From NCBI GenBank assembly GCA_017311315.1, contig CM029664.1, positions 23,082,302 through 23,146,301 on the forward strand: 64,000 nt of DNA, in the 5' to 3' direction. The position numbers were made by a program, and so were the translations under genes. Origin of the DNA: Dendrocalamus latiflorus (taxonomy: Eukaryota > Streptophyta > Magnoliopsida > Poales > Poaceae). Under the pieces are notes generated by a model, which worked only from the letters and a program-made list of their open reading frames with translations, searched no databases and was not told where the DNA came from. This document shows positions 21,968-33,795 of the stretch, in pieces (position 1 is the stretch's first letter; the number at the start of each line of letters is the position of its first letter).

Positions 21968-24900
21968 TGATCGTGCGGAAATAGCACACCCGCAAGTGCA
22001 CGGGTTGCTACGAAAATAGTGGCGAGTGTCGTGTTCTCCACAAGGACTAGACTGAGGCTATCGGTGTTCAGCTAAACCTAGGTCAAACGAAACGGGGGAG
22101 GACTAAACCTAAAACAGCTACTAAAAAGACCGAACGAACTCTAACTCACACGAACGAAACGACGAACGACTAAACAATCGAAAGACGACGGAACGAACGA
22201 CCGTATGAATGGACGTCGTACGACCGAACGAACTACACGACGACTGACGCACGAACAACACAAACGCACGAACTACAACGACTATGAGAACGAACGACAC
22301 GACTACCGACCGACGACCTAACTAACTACCGACTGCGAGACAGAAGGAGGGAGTCGAGAAGCACTGGGGGAGTCTAGAAGCACGGAGGGAGAAAACAGTC
22401 GACAACTAACTAGACGAGGACGGCTGGACAACACAACAAACAACTACGACTACTATCGCTCGACCTAACTATCGACAGACCGCGGAGAGAATAAAAGGGG
22501 GAGTCGAGACAGCAAAGGAGGGTCGAGATAGCACAAGGAGAGGAAACGGTCTCCGGTGTAACATCCCAAAAATTTGTTTTTGAAAATATGAAGCTTTTTC
22601 AATTATATTGGTATTATATTTTGTTTGAAGTTGGATTTTATGGTGTTTTCTGGAGTTTGGTAAAAATAAAAATTTCAAGAAAGGAACAAACATGTTTAAA
22701 TATAGAAAATTTAAACATTTAAATAAGAATCTGAAAAGATGATCCAGAAAGGAATGGAGGAAATTTTGGTTTAAACATAAAGCCCTCATTTTAAATAATG
22801 CCATAAATAACAAGGAAAGCAAATAAATTAAGTACCAACAATAGTTGAAAATATTTTTGTTAAGTCCAGAATGTCATCAGGAACTTCTGTGAATTTTTCC
22901 TGAATTTTTGGATGTATTTTCATATTTTTTTCTGACCTTATTGGAAATTTTTGGCAATCCTAAAAGCTAAAATAAAAATCTAGAAAAAAAAATTAAAAAC
23001 TCAACTTACCCTCCGGCCGCCACCTGGACGGCCGGGATCAACCCACGTCGCCGCCCCATCCCGCCTTCCCCTCCTCCCGGGCCGCCACCTGGCCGTTCCC
23101 GATGCGCGACGCGTGGCCCGCGCCCTCCATCGCGCGGCCCAGCCCCGCGGGCGCAGCGCGCGCTCGCCCCATCTCTGCCACGCGGGCCCGGCGCTCCTTC
23201 GCTCGCTCTCGCTGCGCGGTGGGCCGCACCCTCGCGTGCAGCAACTCGCTGCCGCCTGGGCCCGTCCCCTCGCACGCGCGACGTCTCTGGCCGGTGGACC
23301 CCCGTCCGCCTGCTCTCTTCTTCCTCCTCCTCTTCTTCTCCACGCGCCCGCACTCGCTCTCCCTCGCGCTCACTCCCTCTGCGCAGCAAATCCTCCTCCG
23401 TCTCCCTCTCACCTCCAGGACAAGGTTCAAAGAATCAACAGGAGGGGGGACTCACCTCCCCGCCACCTCTCTCCTGCGAAATCCCGAAGAGGATCGCGTT
23501 CTTCCCCCCTGCCTCGCGTGAACAGCAGAGATCGCCGCTGCCTCGCCGCGTGTCTCCCCTCTCCGGCTATAAAAATCCCTCCTGGGAACCGCAATCACGC
23601 CGCATTGCCTCTTTCTCCCCTCCCTGGCAACAAATTGAGCCATAGCGTCCCGAATAGCCGCCGGTCCCCTCCTCCTTCCCCAACTCCGGCGACCAAGCCG
23701 CCGCCGCTCCCGGCCGCCTCCAAGCAATCCCGAGCTCCCAGAGCTTCGCGGGAGCAAGGTGAAGCTGTCCCCGCCTTTCCCCGTGCCTCCCGTGGTCTCC
23801 ACCTCGCCGTCACCGAGGCTCCTACCCGAACCGCCGCCGTCGCACGCCGCCGGCTCGCCACCGTGCCCCTCCTTCCTCGCCGACTGCACCAGAAGATTCA
23901 CCAGCACACGAGGATTATAAATCACGAAGCCTCCGAACCCCTCCGGCCGTCCCTCGCCGCCGGCGACGTCGCCCCCGACTGCTCTGCCCGGCCGCCTCCC
24001 CGAGCTACCTCAAAGGGATTTATTCCCCTTACAGGGTAGGCAACGCCTCCCCCTCCCACTTGGTTACCAGCGCGATTCCCTTCTCCCCCTCGCTCCCGCG
24101 GCGCGCGTTCGAGCCCCCGGCTCCGCGCGTAGCGGTCGAGTTTCTTTTAATTTCTGCGCTGACAGGTGGGCCCCACATGTCAGCCACTGCAGACAGAGCC
24201 GTTCGCTGACCGCTGGGCCCCACATGTCAGTGGCACATCTGCACCCAGCCATGCTGACAGGTGGACCCCATGAACAGTAACCAGACCCACATGTCAATAG
24301 CACAGAACGTAAATAAAAAGGAAAATTAAAAATAAATCTGAAAATGCCAGTGGGACCCACTGTCAGAAATTTGAGAATATTTGGAATTAACTGAACTGAG
24401 AACTTTGAATGATCATAACTTTTTCATTTTAACTCCAAATTGAACGAGACAAATTTCTAAATTCAGCTAAATTCAAGATCTGTCCAATGGAACTAAAATC
24501 ATAATTTTTAGAGTTCATATGAATTTCTGGTGATCTTTTGAGTGATTGGTTGCTTTGCTTTTATTTGGGTATTTCGCACGATTAAATAGCATACGAAGCT
24601 CAGGAGGAAGAGTTCGAGGCAGCACAAGAAGCACCAGAAAATCCAGATCCCGACCATTGTAACCAAGGCGAGTCAATACTTTGATCATGTTCAACCTACA
24701 TTTCTGCAAACTACTTTGTTTTAAATTAACAAATTGCATTGCTGTTATTTTTATGCAAATGCATGCTAAATTTGATATTCTAGTTATATGCCGTTGTTTA
24801 TCTTGAATAATATTACCCCCTCCTTGAGTATTTGAATGTGTGAACCTTGTCGCCCTAGCAAAAATATAATAGTAATATTTCGAAAATAAGTCCGTAACCA

Positions 24901-27190
24901 TATGCCATGCTTAGCATTGAATAGGAATCCGGGGCAAGAAATTGTCCCGAGCATCACATTTATTCATGAGAAAATTTGTTCGGGCAGTCATGGTGGTAAT
25001 GACTGATAAATGATGGATATGATTATCGTATGTTTCCAAAAACCCCAACATGCTTTAAAATCTGGGCGGATTGGTTCGATGGTGTGAGAGTGTGGTGCAG
25101 TGGATGCACAAAGTGGATTAGTGGTAGACCGCCCAGATACCAATAAGGACCGAATCTTGTCATGTCAACCCGTGTACAACAGTACAACCACAAGTCTGTA
25201 AATTACAACTTGGCTTAGTAGAATTACCGGACCCTGAAAGTCATCCTTCCAGGAGGCGGTGTGAGGATGTGCAAGCGGCAGTCTGTGTGACGGCTTGAAT
25301 GGGACACCAGTGGAAGGTGAAGTTCTGCTGTGGCGGGCTAGCAGGGGTGGGGAGCCAGCTGCTAGACGTTCAGAAGGAAAACATCCCGCACAACGTATGG
25401 GACCCACCGCAAGTGGGAACGACCCATAGGGTGAAATGATGGAAGGGGCAAGGTACTTTGAACGGTTACTGTGATGGTCTGCTCAACCACATGACTAAGG
25501 AATCGTGTGGGGCAATGAGTTGATTGTCTCTTGTGGTGAAAGTGTACAAACTCTGCAGAGTCAAAACTATTCGAATAGCCGTGCCCACGGTCAAGGGCAG
25601 ACATGGGAACTTAACCAGATATAGTTCTATTTCAAAATGCTTTGTGGGTGGGAATGGAAAAGTGGAAGGGCAGTGTGAGGCCCTAGTTTGAAATTGTCCT
25701 GGGTGTCGTCCCAGTGGTAAGTTAAGCGGCTATAACGCTGAAGAATTGCTATATGGTGCAGATGCCATGTAATGGTGGATGGAATCTGAATCACTATTAT
25801 TACTGCATTCGACATATACGTGTGTTCAAAATGCTAGGTCTTAAGGAATTTTTATATAATTGTATTCAAAAGCACTCTTCGCAAAAGAAAATAAACCTGA
25901 GCCATCCTTTGATTAGCCATGCATGTTATATACTGCATTCTGTGTGTTGGCTCGCTGAGCACGGGGTCGGAGTGCTCATGCTCGCTTTTGCGACAAATTC
26001 AGGAGCAGAAATCAGATCACTGCGCTTCAACGATATTTTTGGATCATGATGGCAAAGAAGATGAAGATGTCGCGAACTAGGCCACGAACCTCCAGTTGGC
26101 TGCCTGTGGGCATGTCCTGAAGGTCCCACCTGTGTGCTTCGTTCTTCCGCTACTGCAATTTAATGATTTCGGCCTCATCGGCCCATGAGTAAGTCTATTG
26201 TTATATTTACATTTCCGCATGATATGTACTTTGATATTCAGAACTGTAACTGTGTGCACTATCTACTGATCCAGGGAATAGTGCAATTAAACACAGTAGA
26301 TTCCGGATTGTAAAATCTGGGTCTGACATCCGGCTAGCTAGTCTGCGCAGGACAACACAAAGACAGACACAGATGCTAATTAATAATGACAACTACACTA
26401 AACACACACACAGGACAAAGCCTACACTAGCACTGATCACAAATAAACATCACAATGAGACATCAGCCACAGATTAACATATCATAATCCACAGATCACA
26501 AGTAAACATCCACAGATATCACAAACTACTCCAAATCACAGTAATCAATCTGTAGTAAATTTGAGCAATAAATGAAGAACAACGAAGAGAGGGAGAAGAA
26601 CTGGAGCTAGACCGAGGGGGATTAGAGCAGAGGCCGGCGCCGTCGGTGGAGAGGTGATGAAGTCGGCGGCGTCTCTTGCTGGTGGCGGAGCTAGGCGGCT
26701 GAAGACAGTGGTCGGAGGTCTGCGGTGCGCGGTTGAGGGCGGCGGCACACGGGATGATGCGGTGAGGACGGTGGTGCGGTGGCGCGATTTGAGGACGTGG
26801 GTGCCGGCGCGCGGGATTTGGATCTGGGGCGGCGCTGTGAGGAGCGGCGGGGAGAGGTAGACGGTGGCGTGCGGCGGGCGGAGAAGGGGGGCGATGCCAA
26901 AGAAGAAGGGGGGCGGCGCTAATGGAAGAGGTGATGGCCGGAGATGGCGAGAAGGCGGCGCGGGTGAGGAACAGCGGGGGCGCACGGGAGGTTTGGCGGC
27001 GCGGTGGCGAGAGCAAAGAAGAGAGGCAGCGCGGCAGAGAAGGTGGCGCACGGGAGGAGAAGCGACGGGTGGAGAAGTGCACAGGGGCGGCCGCCGGCGA
27101 GATGGCCCGGACTCACCGGCGCCGAGGCAGAGAAATGGGGAGGAAAGCAACGGGAGAAGGGAGAAGCAACAAATTAGAGTCTCAACCACC
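21968..27190 (-). mobile_element. Right arm of the inverted LTR-like pair (interrupted by a solo LTR)
   Basis: Mirror image of the left arm over 21968-22556 and 26334-27190, with the family Y solo LTR between. By eye the 590 bp next to the centre are clearly homologous but diverged. The minus-strand sense is C-rich block, then AT-rich DNA, then the GTGCACTTGCGGGTG tail, then PBS. Open frames at 26519-27211 on both strands are part of the C-rich block and are not genes. Confidence 0.65.
22552..26333 (+). mobile_element. Solo LTR, family Y, 3,772 bp with TCCGG target duplications
   Basis: Starts TGTAACATCCCAAAAATTTG at 22557 and ends AATCTGGGTCTGACA at 26328. It is flanked by TCCGG at 22552-22556 and 26329-26333. 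Joining the flanks restores ACGGTCTCCGGCTAGCTAG, which matches the left arm, confirming insertion into the right arm. The same LTR family begins at 59413. The Pro/Arg/Ala-rich frames at 23100-24040 lie in the GC-rich LTR core and are not genes. Confidence 0.94.
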
Positions 27191-27439
27191 TCGGGCTCTA
27201 GTCGACTTTGAAATAGATCAACAACTTGCCCACCAGCTCTAAAAACTAACTATGAAGCAATGGTTGATAATTGAATAGCTAACACGTCATGAGCTAGTTG
27301 CAAGAGAACAAGAAATATTCCTTGGTGTGTGTATCACTATGACAATATGTTAAACTCTACACCCTTACCACTAGGATCAACACACTGAAATGGTTTTCTT
27401 TCATGTATAACTTAAGTTCATTTATATGACCATGTGTTG
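27191..27439. other. No gene seen
   Basis: Mixed-composition DNA between the right arm and the hAT fragment. No motif is recognised. Confidence 0.4.
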
Positions 27440-27990
27440 TCATAATTGCATCTTTATACAAGAACTATTCAATGTCAGGAAGACCCTATTCGGCATCACC
27501 AAGTGGCTGAGAGGTCCACTTCGAGAATTAGGCTTTGAAGCTTCAGGTGTGCTGGATATGTAAGCTTGGAACAATTTGTTCAACATCCTTAAAGTGATTA
27601 ACTTCATAGGCAGCCCTCTCATGATAAATCCTCCCCATAAAATATTCCACTTGCCTTTTCTTGTATTTAGGATCAAGAAAGCATGACACAACAAGAGCTA
27701 TATTGCACTTGTCCCAATACTTGTCATATGTGGCTTTCATGGCTTTTGCAATAGAAGAAATAGCAATTTCAGCACTTCACACCATTCTACAAGTGCTATC
27801 TTAATTTCACAAAATTTCAACAAAATAGGTTTGATGTTGGATGTTGACTTCCCGAAAATATCACGGTAGCATCATTGAATTTCTGCAGACACTTGCATAG
27901 TGATGCTACCATATCCCATTCTTCATTTGCCATACATGCATATGGATGAGCAACATAAATTCAAAGATGATGACCACAACACAACTTAAT
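27440..27990 (-). pseudogene. hAT transposase fragment, RICESLEEPER-like
   Basis: On the minus strand one frame reads EEWDMVASLCKCLQKFNDAT with VIFSGSQHPTSNLF (about 27925-27830). After frame changes it reads MKATYDKYWDKCNIALVVSC then FLDPKYKKRQVEYFMGRIYH (27740-27620). This is the region just before the C-terminal dimerisation domain of RICESLEEPER-type hAT proteins. The N-terminal BED finger and the C-terminal hAT dimerisation motif are absent. Several stops and frameshifts are present. It is a different family and on the opposite strand from the hAT gene at 29385. Confidence 0.85.
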
Positions 27991-28257
27991 CGGGGGTATT
28001 CTGCAGGCTTGTCCTACAGATGTAATTAACCGGTTGACATGCAAAGGCACTAAGAATCAATGAACTACGTAATCTCTAGTCTGATATACTTCTTAAGCAT
28101 AGATGCAGAAAACAAAAGGATGAACTCCTATGGGAGCATGTAATTTTGTATATTCAATATAGAATTAATGAATTATATTATTTCCTATGTGTTATGTTGT
28201 CCTTTTGTTTTCACAGACACCACGGAAACAAATCTATCTATCTATACCTATACATAT

Positions 28258-28900
28258 ACTAATTAGGCACTCTAAGGAAGCCCCATGTTAACCAAAAAGA
28301 CCTAGCCTTCCATCTGGTGGACCCAAATTATAATGGCCCAGACTAAAAGATAGAGTCCATGTCAATTACAATCCAAATTACCTAAAACTCAGAATAAATA
28401 ATAAAGAAAAATTAGCAACTTGATTTCTATACGATTACCAAAAAAACATCCATAGATAAGTAAAATTCAAAAGAATAATAATTAAATGAAAATTAGAAAA
28501 CTAAAAGAAAGAGACCATGTCAAGTGCAAGTCAAATTAACTAAATTTTGGAAAAAAAATAGAATAAGAATAACTATAGCAATACTAATTAGGCACTCCGA
28601 GGAAGCTCCTATGTTAACTAGAAATATCAAGCCAAGCATCTGGTGGACCTGAATTATAACGGCGTAGATTAAAAGAAAGAGTTAATATCAAGTACAATCC
28701 AAATTAATTGAAATTTAGAAGAAAAAAAATAATAAAGAAAAAATTAGCAACTTGATTTCCATATGACTACCAAAGAAACATACACATATAAATAAAATTT
28801 AGAATAAAATTTAGAAAACTAAAAGAAAGAGACCGTGTCAAGTACAATTCAAATAACTAAATTTTTGACTAAAAATAAAAGAAAATAAAATTATGATAAA
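28258..28900. repeat. Two-copy direct repeat, period about 325 bp
   Basis: The sequence beginning ACTAATTAGGCACTC at 28258 recurs at 28583 with substitutions, including ATCTGGTGGACC, GAAAAATTAGCAACTTGATT and GAAAGAGACC-TGTCAAGT. AT-rich and non-coding. The rest of 27991-29384 is AT-rich with no gene apart from a GC-rich patch at 29000-29200. Confidence 0.8.
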
Positions 28901-28999
28901 AGAAAATGAAAATAGAGAAAAGGATTTTTATAGGAATTTAGTATAAAACTAAAAAAACACACGAAGTACGATCTAAAAACATGCAAATTCCAAACCTAA

Positions 29000-29384
29000 A
29001 TTATAGAATCAGAGAGGAATTTGGCTAGGGTTGGAGGAGCACACGCTGCATGGCCGCATGGCGACTCGGGGACGGGGAGAGACCGAGAGATTTAGAGAGG
29101 AGGAGCGGCGGAGCTCGCACTCGTAGCCACACAGGGAGAGACCGAGAGGCGAGAGATTTAGAGAGAGGAGGGGCACTGCCGCACGACCCACATAGGGTGA
29201 TTTGTCAACAGTTGGCTGGAGCTGGCTGTTAGCACGGGAGGACTGGATTTATTATTAAGCATTGATTAGTGTACTAATTTGATAATGCACCGCAGACTGC
29301 AATACACTTTTATTAATACTTTGATAATTACATTTTTATTTATGCTTTGCTAATCTTTAATTCTTTATGCTATGTATGTGTAGC
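29000..29384 (+). other. Probable leader region of the downstream hAT gene
   Basis: A GC-rich patch (29035-29200) has two copies of GGGAGAGACCGAGAG-type sequence. It is followed by AT-rich DNA ending TATGTATGTGTAG at 29383, immediately before C-ATG. That looks like a splice acceptor, so a 5' untranslated exon plus intron is plausible. Inference only. Confidence 0.35.
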
Positions 29385-32060
29385 ATGTCATCTGTTGCTT
29401 TGGCGTCGGAGGTGAGCACCACTGAAGATAACCTCAAGAGAAAATCAAGTGATGTTGGGTAGGAATATGGTGTGTTGGTGAATCCAAACAACTTGGACAA
29501 AGTAAAATGCATTTTCTGTGATAAGGTTGTTTCCGGTGGGATTTATATGATGAAGCAACATATTGCACACATTAGTGGGAATGTTGCGAAATGCCCCAAA
29601 TCCACAAAGACCAAGAGAAGTGTCGAAACTCTATTGCAGAGGCAAGGAACAAGAAGAAGTGCAAGAAAGCTCATGAGGATGAGGTTAGGGATGATGTGAC
29701 CATTCGAGGTGATGGTGAGGATGATGAAGGGCTCGAAGAGATTGGAGGATCGGCACCTCGAAAGTTAGGCCCTATGGATAAGTTTACCAATCCAATTGAT
29801 CCTCAAAGTAGTAGTTTAAGCACTTAAGAGCTTAAGCGGCAACAAAAAATTACAGAGGCAATTTGGAAACAGAGGCTTCATATGCTGAAGCAATATGTGG
29901 CGCGGTGGCTTTACGTATTAGGTATATCTTGTAACATATTTGCATTTTTACTCTTTAGGTGTACTGTTCAATGCCATTAAATATTAATTCATGTATGCAT
30001 TAACCTTGTATCATGTTTTCATTTTTACACCTTAGGTGTACCGTTCAATGCCATAAACAATGATGAATTCAAGCAAATGATAGAAGCCATTGGTCGATTT
30101 GGCCCATGATTCTTAGGTCCTTCCCAATATGAATGTCGAGAGCCATTGTTGAAGGAGGAAGTGGCGAGAACAAGTTGTTTGTTGAAGGCACACGAGGAAG
30201 AGAGAGTCATGATCGAGTGCTCTATTATGACCGATGCTTGGATGGACCAAAGGAGGAGCATAATGAACTTATGTGTGCATTGCTCATTGGGGATATGTTT
30301 TCTAGAATCAAAAGAGGCTTCAAAAGATGCACACACAAGTGAGTACATCTTGGAGTACGTGGATGCTTGTATTGAAAAAATAGGTCCACAAAATGTTGTG
30401 CAAGTAGTGACGGATAATGCTTCCAAAAGAATTGTTGAACCAAAAGGCCAACTATCTTTTGGAGCTCATGTGCAACACACACCATAAACTTAATGCTTCA
30501 AGGAATTGGTACCACGGCAAAGTATAAAAAGACACTTGATCAAGCAAAATCTTTGACCATTTTTGTTTATTCACATCACAAGACATTGGCCTTGATGAGG
30601 CGACACACAAAGAAGAGAGATATAATAAGGCCGAGGGTGACTAGATTTGCTTCGACCTTTCTTACTTTGCAAAGTTTGATTGAGAAGAAGGTTGAACTAA
30701 TAGCGATGGCGCTAAGTAAGGAATGGGAAGAATCCGCTCATACTAAAAAGGGCAAAGGTATCGCGGCAATGGGGACACTCATTAGTAGGTCCTTTTGGAA
30801 TGGTGTGAGCAATATGTTGAAGGTATAGCCTACTTCAAATTTTATATTTGTATGCCTTTTATTGTGTGATATTTCACTATTTGATAATATTTGTATTTTG
30901 TTTATTTACTTGAAGGTTTTGAACCATTGGTCAAAGTTCTCCGCATGATTGATGGGCGATGGTCCATCCATGGCCTTTCTTTATGGAGAAATTCTAGAAG
31001 CTAAGAAGCAAATCAAAGAGTCCTTGAATAATGCGGAGAGTAACTACAAGTTGATAATTGAAACAATTGATACAAAAATGAAGGGAAGACTTGATTCTCC
31101 ATTGCACATGATGGCATACCTATTGAATCGATATTACACAGTTATCGTGATTAATCAATCTTTTTGGAACAAACCATAATGGATGGCTTCATTGAATGTG
31201 TCGAAATGTTTTATCATGGTGATGAAGAAGCAATGGATCAAGTGCTCAATGTCAACTTTGACATTTTCAAGGATAAAAGGGAAAACTTTTGGAAAACTTC
31301 TGCATGACTTGGATGTCAAAAATTTGATCTTATTCCCGGTAAACTTGTTCTCACTTCTCAAATTTAATGAATGAATACATGCAAATTGTCTTTTGTCCAT
31401 TACTAATATTTTTGCTTCCTATTATGTAGCCAATTGGTGGTCTAAGTATGGATGTCATGTTCCTCACTTGCAAAGATTGGCTATAAGAATTCTTTCCTTG
31501 ACCTCAAGTTCATCTAGATGTGAAAGAAATTGGAGCACTTTTGATGTGGACCTCAAGTTCATCCTTGACCTCACTAACTCTCAAGTCTCATCTCTTATGT
31601 CACTATTTCAATTTAAGTACTTAACTAACCTTTACTTTGCAACTCGTAGATACATACAAAGAAGAGAAATAAATTAGATGCTCACTGCCTCAACAATCTT
31701 GTCTATGTCCAATTCAATGCAAGACTTATGAACAAAAAAGAAAAAATCAAATCAAAGAACATAAATGCCCTCTTAGCTTCGCACGCTACTTTTGCTCAAG
31801 GATGGGTTATTGAAGGTGGGGATGAGGAGGTTGACCCTGAGACGGGTCTTTCATGGAAACTCATTGAAAAAGCAAGCAGGGCTAATGAAGCCACACAACC
31901 TCGTAGGAGCACAAGAGTGAGAGAACTTCATGAGGATGATTTCGAATCCAAAAGTGAAGAGGAAGAGGAGGTGAACAAAGAACTTGAGGATGTTGAGTTC
32001 AAATCCGATCTAGATGAAGTGATTCCAACAAAGGATTATGGTCAAAAGGATGAAAATTGA
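29385..32060 (+). pseudogene. hAT transposase with BED zinc finger, DUF659 and dimerisation domains, decayed
   Basis: From the ATG at 29385: MSSVALASEVS, a TAG at 29460-29462, then a BED finger (29478-29600; VKCIFCDKVVSGGIYMMKQH then H...AKCP). An acidic linker in another frame follows, then the DUF659 part (30035-30480; VPFNAINNDEFKQM, CSIMTDAWMDQRRSIMNLC, NVVQVVTDNAS). The mid region is 30493-30828 and 30949-31179. The hAT dimerisation region is 31430-31760 (WWSKYGCHVPHLQRLAIRIL, SLTSSSSRCERNWSTF), with INLM-like and NNLVYVQFNARLMNKK pieces. An acidic tail ends at 32060. Stretches around 29925-30035, 30829-30913 and 31547-31650 start with GT and end with AG and fit introns of this family. 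Several stops and frameshifts make it non-functional. Confidence 0.9.
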
Positions 32061-32480
32061 TCATTTTATGTATGCATGATACTTTGTTAAAGTTTCTTTA
32101 AGAATTATTTTGCTATGTGTGGTTGAGAACTTTTGGTGTGAGATGTTGTGAACTGTGTCTACGTATGGTTGTGAACTTATTTTATACTTTTATTTGATCT
32201 ATGTGACTATGTTTTATTGTCTTGTAGTCATTTCTTATTTCTTTCATTCTTTCATACTTATATAGAAGTCTAAAGAGCAATAGTTGTAAAAATTTATCCA
32301 CATACCAAAAGTCTCATATATTGCTTAATTTTTAATGTGCATGTTTACATGAAGCATTTACATCAAGTGATGAAATATCCATCATCATCTATCAAATTTA
32401 CAACATTACAAATTATTCCAGGTAACAATTCTTCCTCCAAACATCATATATGTCTTGACATCACCAGTAGGACATCATGC
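32061..32480. other. 3' region of the hAT gene, no further gene seen
   Basis: AT-rich sequence following the transposase stop. Nothing coding is recognised. Confidence 0.5.
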
Positions 32481-32483
32481 TAA

Positions 32484-32585
32484 AGTCGGCCACCTAGACC
32501 CTGCCTAGTCCCCACCTAGGCGGCCTAGATGCTAGGCCCCTGCTTGCTGTCCGCCTAGCGCCTAGCATCTACTTGAACATTGCAT
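32484..32585. repeat. CCTAGGCGG-type subterminal motifs, probable right end of the hAT element
   Basis: A dense run of CCTAG/CTAGG motifs (GGCCACCTAG, CACCTAGGCGGCCTAGATG, CCGCCTAGCGCCTAGCATCT) precedes TTGAACATTG. Such motifs are typical of the ends of one large grass hAT group. No matching left end was found in 27990-29385, so the element boundaries are open. Confidence 0.5.
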
Positions 32586-32599
32586 TCAAACTATAGTGA

Positions 32600-32820
32600 A
32601 ATCAAGGTTGGGATCCACAAATAGTTAACCAGATCTATCCCATACTAGACTTATAGTAGTACGATGTGGCTTTGTAATGGTAGCTCATAGACTGATCCTT
32701 AATTGGCATAGATATACTTTCTATATACTCACATTGTGCCACCAAGCTCCCACCACCTAACCATTTTTCTAAGTCCAAATCAAGCTTTTATTTTATTTTG
32801 CTAAATATTTCATAAACCTC
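32600..32820 (-). mobile_element. LTR fragment, family X, fused to a copia LTR
   Basis: Matches 41982-42182 closely: CCAGATCTATCCCATAC, TAGTACGATGTGGCTTTG, TAGCTCATAGACTGATCC, CAAGCTTTTATTTTATTTTG. A more diverged match is found in the solo LTR at 13110-13350. It stops at AACCTC (32815-32820), exactly where the copia LTR remnant begins. Confidence 0.85.
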
Positions 32821-32918
32821 TCTGTGTTCAATCTATTATTCTGTCTTCTGTGATTGGTTCATTCTTGTTCTAAGCAGAGGAATCGATCGGACTGGTTGCC
32901 AACGACGGTTCCTCAACA
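32815..32918 (+). repeat. Copia 5' LTR remnant (last 104 bp)
   Basis: AACCTCTCTGTGTTCAATCT ... GGTTCCTCAACA, homologous to 39129-39232. The first 140 bp of the LTR are missing. The following sequence, CGTTATCAGCACGAG at 32919, occupies the primer-binding position. It is not the standard TGGTATCAGAGC initiator-Met form, so the primer is uncertain. Confidence 0.9.
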
Positions 32919-33795
32919 CGTTATCAGCACGAGATCGCTCCGGTGAACGAAGGTAATCATCAAAGCACTTAATAGATTGATTTTCTAGATCGCTTTGGAT
33001 TTGCAATTTCTTTCGCGTTCTAGATTGAATCTCTATGATGCAAATCCGCCGCTACTCGAAGCGCCGGCCCTGCACGGTGCCGCCGCTGCTCGAAGCATCG
33101 GCTCCGCCCGCCGGTCTTGGCCACCGCCCGAAGCGCCGCCATGGAGTGTGAACAGGGGTAGGGGAAACCCTACCCCCTTGCTCCTTTTTGTGCCGGCGGC
33201 ACGCTGGCCGAATGGGCCGGGGGAAGGAAAAGCCCGGCCGGGGTGGGAGGGGGAAGTGATTTTGCGGCCCTCCTATTTTCCATAAATTACCGCAAGGCCC
33301 CTAAAATTTGAGTATAAGTCCCAAATTTTGCAGAAAGGTCTCGGTAACTCTGCAAATTGTCGATAGGTCCTCCGACTTACGTAAGGGCCCAGAATTTTGT
33401 AGAAAACCCCTCGGTAATCAGAAAATTACGCGAATTTTTCTCTGAACTGAAAATTTGCATAGAAACCTCCAGAAAGTGCAGAATTCGCTGAAAATTTATA
33501 TTCTAGCATAAAAGTCCCTCGGGAATCCGAATTTTGAATTATTTTTAGCATTTGAAGCTTATTTATTTATGCCATTATTATTCTTTGTATTTTTTGTATT
33601 TATTTATTGTTTTTGGTTAATTGTAATTGTTTAAATTGCTTTTAATCACTGAAATTAGCAGTAAAATTATAGAAAATGCATAGAAAATTATGAAACATTA
33701 TGAGAACCGATTGTACCATTTATTTACCCGCAGTAAATTATTCCATGCATGTTTACCTGAAGTAAAATTATTTTATTCCGTTCATACACATGTAG
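32919..33795 (+). other. Copia untranslated leader
   Basis: Begins with a PBS-position sequence. It has a GC-rich patch (33050-33270) and AT-rich DNA up to the gag ATG. No gene is seen. Confidence 0.6.

Noticed and set aside
23102..24039. 308-codon Pro/Arg/Ala-rich frame and neighbours
   Set aside because: Lies entirely in the GC-rich core of the family Y solo LTR. The equivalent region of the second LTR (60300-60886) does not preserve the protein.
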